Assembly (NCBI RefSeq): GCF_900111835.1
Contig: NZ_FOJP01000001.1
Coordinates: 372,001-436,000 of the forward strand
Reading direction: 5' to 3'
DNA: 64,000 nucleotides
Source of the DNA: Metapseudomonas otitidis
GTDB taxonomy: Bacteria > Pseudomonadota > Gammaproteobacteria > Pseudomonadales > Pseudomonadaceae
This document shows, in pieces, positions 58,019 to 64,000 of the stretch (its first letter is position 1; every line of letters starts with the position of its first letter). The notes below the pieces were generated by a model, which saw nothing but the letters and a program-made list of their open reading frames with translations, searched no databases and was not told where the DNA came from. A program made the position numbers and the translations under genes.

Positions 58019-58747
58019 TCAGGGCACGCTGCCCGGCTTGGGCGTGCGGGCCAGGCAGTAGACGTCCACCCGTGCGGCGCCGGCGCGCTTGAGCAGGCGG
58101 GCGAGGGCGTGGGCGGTGGTGCCGGTGGTCAGCACGTCGTCCACCAGGGCCAGGTGCAGCCCGGCGGGGCGCGCGCGGGGTGCCAGGGCGAAGGCCCGGC
58201 GCAGGTTGCGTCGCCGGGTGGCAGCATCCAGCCCTTGCTGGGCCGGGGTGTCCTGGGGGCGCAGCAGCCAGCCGGCCTCCACCTTCAGGCGCAGCGAGCG
58301 GCCGAGCCAGTCGGCGAGCATCTGCGCCTGGTTGAAACCCCGCGCCCGCTGGCGTGCCCGTGCCAGGGGCACCGGCAGCAGCAGGTCCGGCAGCGCTTGC
58401 CGGGTGTGCCGCAGGTGGTCGGCGAACAGCTCCGCCAGCAGGCGCCCGGCAGGCCAGTCGGCACGGTGCTTGAAACGGGTGACCAGGGCGTCGAGGGGGA
58501 AGTCGTAGCGCCAGGGCATGCAGGCGCTGTCGAAGGCCGGTGGCCGCCGCTGGCATTCGCCGCAGAGCAGCCCGTCGGCCGGCAGGGGCAGGGCGCACTG
58601 GCGGCAATGGCCGGCCAGCCAGGGCAGGTCGAGCAGGCAGCCGGGGCAGATGGGGTGGACGTCATCGCCCTCCAGGGTGGCCAGGCACAGCTGGCAGCGG
58701 GCCTGGCTGCGCGCCAGGCGGCGAAGCCGGTGGAGGAGTCCGTCCAT
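58019..58747 (-). CDS. comF: ComF-family protein (double zinc ribbon, phosphoribosyltransferase-like)
   Basis: ComF-type protein required for natural transformation in many bacteria. The protein has 242 residues. The N-terminal zinc fingers have four CxxC-type pairs (in CQLCLA, CPGC, CRQCALP and LLCGECQRR). A phosphoribosyltransferase-like domain follows, with VPLARARQRARGFNQAQML and the PRPP loop VDDVLTTGTTAHALARLL. A single start at 58747. It faces away from bioB. The gene corresponds to PA0489. Confidence 0.93.
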   Translation of the reverse strand: MDGLLHRLRRLARSQARCQLCLATLEGDDVHPICPGCLLDLPWLAGHCRQCALPLPADGLLCGECQRRPPAFDSACMPWRYDFPLDALVTRFKHRADWPAGRLLAELFADHLRHTRQALPDLLLPVPLARARQRARGFNQAQMLADWLGRSLRLKVEAGWLLRPQDTPAQQGLDAATRRRNLRRAFALAPRARPAGLHLALVDDVLTTGTTAHALARLLKRAGAARVDVYCLARTPKPGSVP

Positions 58748-58762
58748 GGTGGTCCTGCGGGG

Positions 58763-59056
58763 TCAGTGGATGAGCCAGCTCATCACCACCAGGCCGAGCA
58801 GGGTGAGGATGAGGCCGCTGATGATGCCCTTCCTCGCCAGGGCGCGAATGCCGGACACCAGCAGCATCAGTCCGATGAACAGCACGACGAAGCTGAACAG
58901 CGAGGTATCCATTCCGATGGCCCGTGCCAGGCCGTGGAAAAAGTCGTCCATCGCCGACCAGATGCCGCCGAGCAACCCGGAGAGCAGGTCGACGATGAAG
59001 CGGATGGCGCGGCCCAGCGCCTCGCCGAGCCAACCGAAGAAACCTTCTGTGCCCAT
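58763..59056 (-). CDS. Small membrane protein of unknown function
   Basis: The protein has 97 residues. The first half is amphipathic (FFGWLGEALGRAIRFIVDLLSGLLGGIWSAMDDFFHGL) and is followed by two membrane helices (FSFVVLFIGLMLLVSGIRALA and IISGLILTLLGLVVMSWLI). The ATG at 59056 has AAGGA upstream; an ATG ten codons earlier is unlikely. It lies 15 bp before comF on the same strand. No family recognised. Confidence 0.75.
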   Translation of the reverse strand: MGTEGFFGWLGEALGRAIRFIVDLLSGLLGGIWSAMDDFFHGLARAIGMDTSLFSFVVLFIGLMLLVSGIRALARKGIISGLILTLLGLVVMSWLIH

Positions 59057-59133
59057 GGTGGATCCTTGCGTGGGGGATTCCGTCATTGGATTCGCGGCGG
59101 CGACAAGGGTTCTATTGGTTGTTATTTGCTCAT

Positions 59134-59186
59134 CTGTAAACCTGTGTCCCGAATCTGGTTGACAGCGTCGAACCCGAAATTAAGAT
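59134..59186 (+). promoter_or_regulatory. BirA operator and sigma-70 promoter of the bio operon
   Basis: CTGTAAACC-N14-GGTTGACAG (59134-59165) is the BirA box TTGTAAACC-N14/15-GGTTTACAA with 8 of 9 paired positions. It overlaps the -35 box TTGACA (59159-59164), followed after 16 bp by -10 TAAGAT (59181-59186). Biotin-bound BirA repressing bioB here is established for the class. Confidence 0.85.
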
Positions 59187-59268
59187 GCCCCTTAGCCTGA
59201 ACGCCCGGTCTATCGGCCCGGGCCACTCCGACAAGAGGCGCCATCCAAGCGTCGTAGGAACCCTTCCC

Positions 59269-60327
59269 ATGAGTGCAACCGCCGCCATCGCTACCCGCCA
59301 CGACTGGACCCTCGCCGAGGTGAAGGCGCTGTTCCAGCAGCCGTTCAACGACCTGCTGTTCCAGGCCCAAACCGTGCACCGCGCGCACTTCGACCCGAAC
59401 CGCGTTCAGGTCTCCACCCTGCTCTCCATCAAGACCGGCGCCTGCCCGGAAGACTGCAAGTACTGCCCGCAGTCCGGCCACTACAACACCGGCCTGGACA
59501 AGGAAAAGCTGATGGAGGTGCAGAAGGTGCTGGAGGCGGCCGCCGAGGCCAAGGCCATCGGCTCGACCCGCTTCTGCATGGGCGCGGCGTGGAAGCACCC
59601 CTCGGCCAAGGACATGCCCTACGTGCTGGAGATGGTGAAGGGCGTGAAGAAGCTCGGCCTGGAGACCTGCATGACCCTCGGCCGCCTGGACCAGGAGCAG
59701 ACCCGGGCGCTGGCTGATGCCGGCCTGGACTACTACAACCACAACCTGGATACCTCGCCGGAGTTCTACGGCAACATCATCACCACCCGCACCTACAGCG
59801 AGCGCCTGCAGACCCTGGCTTACGTGCGCGAAGCGGGGATGAAGATCTGCTCCGGCGGCATCCTAGGCATGGGCGAGTCGCTGGACGACCGCGCCGGCCT
59901 GCTGATCCAGCTGGCCAACCTGCCGGAACACCCCGAGTCGGTGCCGATCAACATGCTGGTGAAGGTCAAGGGCACGCCCCTGGCCGAGGAACAGGACGTC
60001 GACCCGTTCGACTTCATTCGCACCCTGGCGGTGGCGCGGATCATGATGCCCCAGTCCCACGTGCGGCTGTCCGCCGGGCGTGAGCAGATGAACGACCAGA
60101 TGCAGGCCCTGGCCTTCATGGCCGGCGCCAACTCGATCTTCTACGGCGAGAAGCTGCTGACCACCGGCAACCCCCAGGCAGACAAGGACATGCAGCTGTT
60201 CGCCCGCCTCGGCATCAAGCCCGAGGAGCGCGAGGAACACGCCGACGAGGTGCACCAGGCCGCCATCGAGCAGGCCCTGGTAGAGCAGCGCGACTCGCAG
60301 CTGTTCTACAACGCTGCCTCGGCCTGA
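59269..60327 (+). CDS. bioB: Biotin synthase
   Basis: Radical SAM enzyme inserting sulfur into dethiobiotin to form biotin. The protein has 352 residues. The [4Fe-4S] motif C-x3-C-x2-C is in [13 protein letters not shown], followed by [17 protein letters not shown] and [14 protein letters not shown]. The [2Fe-2S] cluster ligands are further on. The start at 59269 gives [15 protein letters not shown]; a longer frame from 59185 is not supported. It is first in the operon, downstream of a BirA operator, 98 bp before bioF. Confidence 0.97.
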   Translation: MSATAAIATRHDWTLAEVKALFQQPFNDLLFQAQTVHRAHFDPNRVQVSTLLSIKTGACPEDCKYCPQSGHYNTGLDKEKLMEVQKVLEAAAEAKAIGSTRFCMGAAWKHPSAKDMPYVLEMVKGVKKLGLETCMTLGRLDQEQTRALADAGLDYYNHNLDTSPEFYGNIITTRTYSERLQTLAYVREAGMKICSGGILGMGESLDDRAGLLIQLANLPEHPESVPINMLVKVKGTPLAEEQDVDPFDFIRTLAVARIMMPQSHVRLSAGREQMNDQMQALAFMAGANSIFYGEKLLTTGNPQADKDMQLFARLGIKPEEREEHADEVHQAAIEQALVEQRDSQLFYNAASA

Positions 60328-60425
60328 CGTTCGCCCGGTGGCGGGTGCTTGCGCCCGCCACCCCATTCCCCGTAAGGCAGGTGCGCCGCCGTAGGCCGCC
60401 TGCCCGCTGCCGGTGAGCCATTGCG

Positions 60426-61607
60426 ATGCCTTTCGATCTCGCCTCCCGCCTTGCCGCCCGCCGTGCGGAAAACCTCTACCGCCAACGTCCGCTGCTGGAA
60501 ACGCCCCAGGGGCCCGAGGTGGTGGTGGATGGCCGGCCGATGCTGGCCTTCTGTTCCAACGACTACCTGGGCCTGGCCGACCACCCCGAGGTGAAGGCCG
60601 CCTTCATGCGCGGTGTCGAGCGCTGGGGCGCGGGCGGCGGCGCCTCGCACCTAGTGATCGGCCACAGCGGCCCGCACCACGATCTGGAACTGGCCCTGGC
60701 CGAGTTCACCGGGCGGCCGCGGGCGCTGCTGTTCTCCACCGGCTACATGGCCAACCTGGGCGCCGTCACTGCGTTGGTGGGCAAGGGCGACACCGTGCTG
60801 GAGGACCGTCTCAACCACGCGTCGCTGCTGGACGCCGGGCTGCTCTCCGGGGCGCGCTTCTCCCGCTACCTGCACAACGACGTCGCCAGCCTGGAGGGCC
60901 GGTTGGACAAGGCCGAGGGCAACACCCTGGTGGTGACCGACGGCGTGTTCAGCATGGACGGTGACCTGGCCGACCTGCCCGGCCTGTGTGCCGCGGCCCG
61001 AGCCCGGGGCGCCTGGGTGATGGTGGACGACGCCCACGGCTTCGGGCCCCTTGGCGCCCAGGGCGGTGGCATCGTCGAGCACTTCGGCCTGGGCCTGGAG
61101 GACGTGCCCGTGCTGGTGGGCACCTTGGGCAAGGGCTTCGGCACCGCCGGTGCCTTCGTGGCCGGCAGCGACGACCTGATCGAGAGCCTGATCCAGTTCG
61201 CCCGACCCTACATCTACACCACCAGCCAGCCGCCGGCGGTGGCCTGCGCGACCCTGAAGAGCCTGGAGTTGCTGCAGCGCGAGCATTGGCGCCGCGAGCA
61301 CCTGGATGCGCTGATCCGCCGCTTCCGCGAGGGCGCCGCCGAGATCGGCCTGGACCTGATGGACAGCCCCACGCCGATCCAGCCGATCTTGGTGGGTGAC
61401 AGCGCCCGTGCGCTGCGGCTGTCGGCCCTGCTGCGCAAGCGCGGGCTGCTGGTCGGGGCTATCCGCCCACCCACGGTGCCGGTCGGTGCCGCGCGCCTGC
61501 GGGTGACGCTCAGTGCCGCCCACAGCGAGGCGCAGGTGGAACGACTGCTGGTGGCGTTGTCCGAAAGCTGGAAGCTGCTGGCCGAAGAAGGACAACCCGA
61601 TGCGTGA
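60426..61607 (+). CDS. bioF: 8-amino-7-oxononanoate synthase
   Basis: PLP enzyme joining pimeloyl-ACP and alanine to give KAPA. The protein has 393 residues. Motifs include [52 protein letters not shown] with the cofactor Asp and His, and the Schiff-base Lys in [14 protein letters not shown]. The stop overlaps the bioH start by 8 bp. It is the second gene of the operon. Confidence 0.97.
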   Translation: MPFDLASRLAARRAENLYRQRPLLETPQGPEVVVDGRPMLAFCSNDYLGLADHPEVKAAFMRGVERWGAGGGASHLVIGHSGPHHDLELALAEFTGRPRALLFSTGYMANLGAVTALVGKGDTVLEDRLNHASLLDAGLLSGARFSRYLHNDVASLEGRLDKAEGNTLVVTDGVFSMDGDLADLPGLCAAARARGAWVMVDDAHGFGPLGAQGGGIVEHFGLGLEDVPVLVGTLGKGFGTAGAFVAGSDDLIESLIQFARPYIYTTSQPPAVACATLKSLELLQREHWRREHLDALIRRFREGAAEIGLDLMDSPTPIQPILVGDSARALRLSALLRKRGLLVGAIRPPTVPVGAARLRVTLSAAHSEAQVERLLVALSESWKLLAEEGQPDA

Positions 61608-62325
61608 CCGACTGATCCTCATCCCCGGCTGGGCCCTGGGCCCGGCTGCACTCGAACCCCTGCGCGACGCCCTGGCCGAGCGCGCCCCGCACCTGGCGGT
61701 GCAGATCCAGCCGTTGCCGGAGCTGGACGACCCGGCCGCCTGGCTCGACGAGCTGGATGCGCGCCTGCCCGGCGACAGCTGGCTGGCGGGCTGGTCCCTG
61801 GGCGGCATGCTGGCCGCCGAACTGGCCGCGCGGCGGGATACGCACTGCCGGGGCCTGATCGGGCTGGCCGCCAATGCCTGCTTCCGCGCCCGCGACGATT
61901 GGCCGAGCGCCATGCGCGCCGATGTGTTCGGCGACTTCCAGGAAGCTTTCGGGCTCGACCCGGAGCTGACCCTCAAGCGCTTCCGCCTGCTGGTCAGCCA
62001 GGGCGCGCGGGACCCGCGCACTTTGGCGCGGCAGCTGCAGGTGACGCAGCCCGCCACCGAGCCGACGATCCTCGTGGCCGGCCTGCAGCTGCTGGCCGAG
62101 CTGGATACCCGCGTGGCCCTGGGCCGCTTCACCGGGCCGCAGCTGCACCTGTTCGCCGGGCGCGACACCCTGGTGCCCGCCTCGGCGGCCGATGCCCTGC
62201 TGGAGGAGTTGCCGGACGTGGAGGTGTCGGTGATCCCCGAGGCCAGCCACGGCTTGCCGGTGGAGTGCGCGGATGCCGTTGCGGCGGCGATGCTGGCATT
62301 CATGTTCGAAGGTGACGATGTCTGA
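61600..62325 (+). CDS. bioH: Pimeloyl-ACP methyl ester carboxylesterase
   Basis: Hydrolyses pimeloyl-ACP methyl ester, ending the chain-extension disguise of biotin synthesis. The protein has 241 residues of alpha/beta-hydrolase fold. The nucleophile Ser is in [16 protein letters not shown], an Asp candidate lies in [15 protein letters not shown], and the His in [23 protein letters not shown] begins the oxyanion loop. It overlaps bioF and bioC (8 bp each). Confidence 0.95.
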   Translation: MRDRLILIPGWALGPAALEPLRDALAERAPHLAVQIQPLPELDDPAAWLDELDARLPGDSWLAGWSLGGMLAAELAARRDTHCRGLIGLAANACFRARDDWPSAMRADVFGDFQEAFGLDPELTLKRFRLLVSQGARDPRTLARQLQVTQPATEPTILVAGLQLLAELDTRVALGRFTGPQLHLFAGRDTLVPASAADALLEELPDVEVSVIPEASHGLPVECADAVAAAMLAFMFEGDDV

Positions 62326-63127
62326 ATTCCCCGTACCACCCGTGCCCGGCCTGCCGGACAAGCGCCAGGTGGCGGCGTCCTTCTCCCGCGCCGCCGCCAG
62401 CTACGACGCCGTGGCCGGTCTGCAGCGCCAGGTCGGTGCCGACCTGCTGGCGAGCCTGCCGGATGGCTTCGAACCGCAGCGCTGGCTCGACCTGGGCTGC
62501 GGGACGGGGCACTTCTCCCGCCAATTGGCGGAGCGCTTCCCCCGTGCCCAGGGCCTGGCCCTGGACCTGGCCGAGGGCATGCTCCAGCACGCTCGCCCGT
62601 TGGGTGGGGCGGCACATTTCATCGCCGGTGACGCCGAGCACCTGCCGCTGGCCGATGCCGGCCTGGACCTGGTGTTCAGCAGCCTGGCCGTGCAGTGGTG
62701 CGAGGACTTCCCGGCGGTGCTGGCGGAGGCGCGGCGGGTGCTTCGCCCCGGTGGCCTGCTGGTGTTCAGCAGCCTCTGCGTCGGCACCCTGCAGGAGCTG
62801 CGCGACAGCTGGCGCGAGGTGGACGGCTTCACCCATGTGAACCGCTTCCGTGCCTTCACCCACTACCAGGCGCTGTGCGCCGACAGCGGGTTGCAGGTGC
62901 TGCAACTGGAGCGCCGCCCCCACGTGCTGCACTTCCCCGACCTGCGCCAGCTGACCCACGAGCTGAAGGCGCTGGGGGCTCACAACCTCAACCCCGGGCG
63001 CCCCGGCGGCCTGACCGGGCGAGCCCGCATGCGGGCGCTGGTCGATGCCTACGAACAGCGGCGCGAGGCCCTGGGGTTGCCGGCGACCTACCAGGTCGTC
63101 CACGGCCTGCTATGCAAGGAGACCTGA
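62318..63127 (+). CDS. bioC: Malonyl-ACP O-methyltransferase
   Basis: SAM methyltransferase making malonyl-ACP methyl ester to prime biotin synthesis. The protein has 269 residues. The SAM-binding motif [19 protein letters not shown] is followed by [12 protein letters not shown] and [21 protein letters not shown]; the C-terminal half carries [26 protein letters not shown], typical of BioC. Start at ATG 62318, within the bioH end; it abuts bioD with no gap. Confidence 0.95.
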   Translation: MSEFPVPPVPGLPDKRQVAASFSRAAASYDAVAGLQRQVGADLLASLPDGFEPQRWLDLGCGTGHFSRQLAERFPRAQGLALDLAEGMLQHARPLGGAAHFIAGDAEHLPLADAGLDLVFSSLAVQWCEDFPAVLAEARRVLRPGGLLVFSSLCVGTLQELRDSWREVDGFTHVNRFRAFTHYQALCADSGLQVLQLERRPHVLHFPDLRQLTHELKALGAHNLNPGRPGGLTGRARMRALVDAYEQRREALGLPATYQVVHGLLCKET

Positions 63128-63817
<690 letters not shown>

Positions 63818-63907
63818 GCCGTCGGTCGTCCATCGCGTTTTGTTTGTACGTTTTTTAAACGGCATCTGCTTCAATTACGTCGTGGTTCCCTAGGTTCGAG
63901 GTTGACG

Positions 63908-64000
63908 ATGGAAATCTCAGGCAGTGCATTCAGCTACGGGCTCAACGCCTTGCAGTCCGGTCAGCAGCGTATCGACAAGGCCGCGTCGGATATCGCCAGC
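63908..64000 (+). CDS. Start of a hypothetical gene (3' end outside window)
   Basis: ATG at 63908, after GAGG, opens a frame of 31 codons to the window edge. The peptide starts MEISGSAFSYGLNALQSGQQ and continues RIDKAASDIAS. The pattern of a helix with regularly spaced Gln/Ala/Ile residues resembles the N-terminal helix of flagellar rod/hook-type proteins (S-G-L-xA-x-Q-x-R-I-D-x-x-x-x-N/D-I-A) but is too short to call. A hypothetical gene (PA0505) lies here in P. aeruginosa. Confidence 0.6.
   Translation, partial: MEISGSAFSYGLNALQSGQQRIDKAASDIAS

Overview
The window is chromosomal DNA from a high-GC Pseudomonas that is not P. aeruginosa. Most genes have recognisable P. aeruginosa counterparts. 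From memory, the left half resembles the PA5410-PA5421 block (betaine and sarcosine catabolism) and the right half the PA0462-PA0505 block (creBCD, fiu, glcB, modE, bio). I saw no phage, integrase, insertion sequence, tRNA, rRNA or CRISPR array.

Layout. (1) 1-5000: a Roc-type signalling set. It has an unorthodox sensor kinase (5' end cut by the window), a convergent REC-EAL c-di-GMP phosphodiesterase (RocR) and a divergent NarL/LuxR-type response regulator (RocA). (2) 5288-9720: a chaperone-usher fimbrial cluster with major pilin, chaperone and usher, plus an opposed gene for a 103-residue pilin-like protein. A 17-bp element is shared by the rocR/rocA gap and the fimbrial promoter, and its 13-bp core recurs upstream of the mini-pilin. 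It is a candidate RocA/BvgA-type site. (3) 10193-25373: glycine betaine to one-carbon metabolism. gbcA and gbcB remove the first methyl group. The glyA-soxBDAG-purU-fdhA run converts sarcosine to glycine, serine, formaldehyde and formate. ltaA and two small genes lie between. dgcAB is not in the window. (4) 25502-28668: BCCT transporter betT with a BetI-like operator, then a PlsC-type acyltransferase. (5) 28847-36525: HD-GYP phosphodiesterase, retropepsin-like protease, creB-creC, a lipoprotein, a CBS protein, creD and two small genes. (6) 36631-45526: iron uptake, with two TonB receptors, a PepSY membrane protein and the FiuI/FiuR/FiuA sigma/anti-sigma/receptor set. (7) 45569-50467: an exonuclease coupled to a cNMP-CBS-DUF294 protein, a pseudo-receiver and an NCS1 permease. 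(8) 50788-58747: glcB, a GNAT enzyme, a GcvR-like ACT protein, rarD, SMI1/KNR4, srkA, modE and comF. (9) 58763-63817: a small membrane protein, then bioBFHCD behind a strong BirA operator, and the start of one more gene.

The non-coding DNA is unusual. Three gaps (13.1-13.7, 15.85-16.15 and 54.28-54.43 kb) hold at least ten imperfect palindromes of about 40-60 nt, each built on a DnaA-box-like TTRTCCACAGG arm. Other gaps hold two families of REP-like hairpins.

The most interesting parts are the Roc-fimbria module with its shared cis element, the mini-pilin, the DnaA-box-like palindromes, the pseudo-receiver and a 24-residue membrane microprotein after gbcA.
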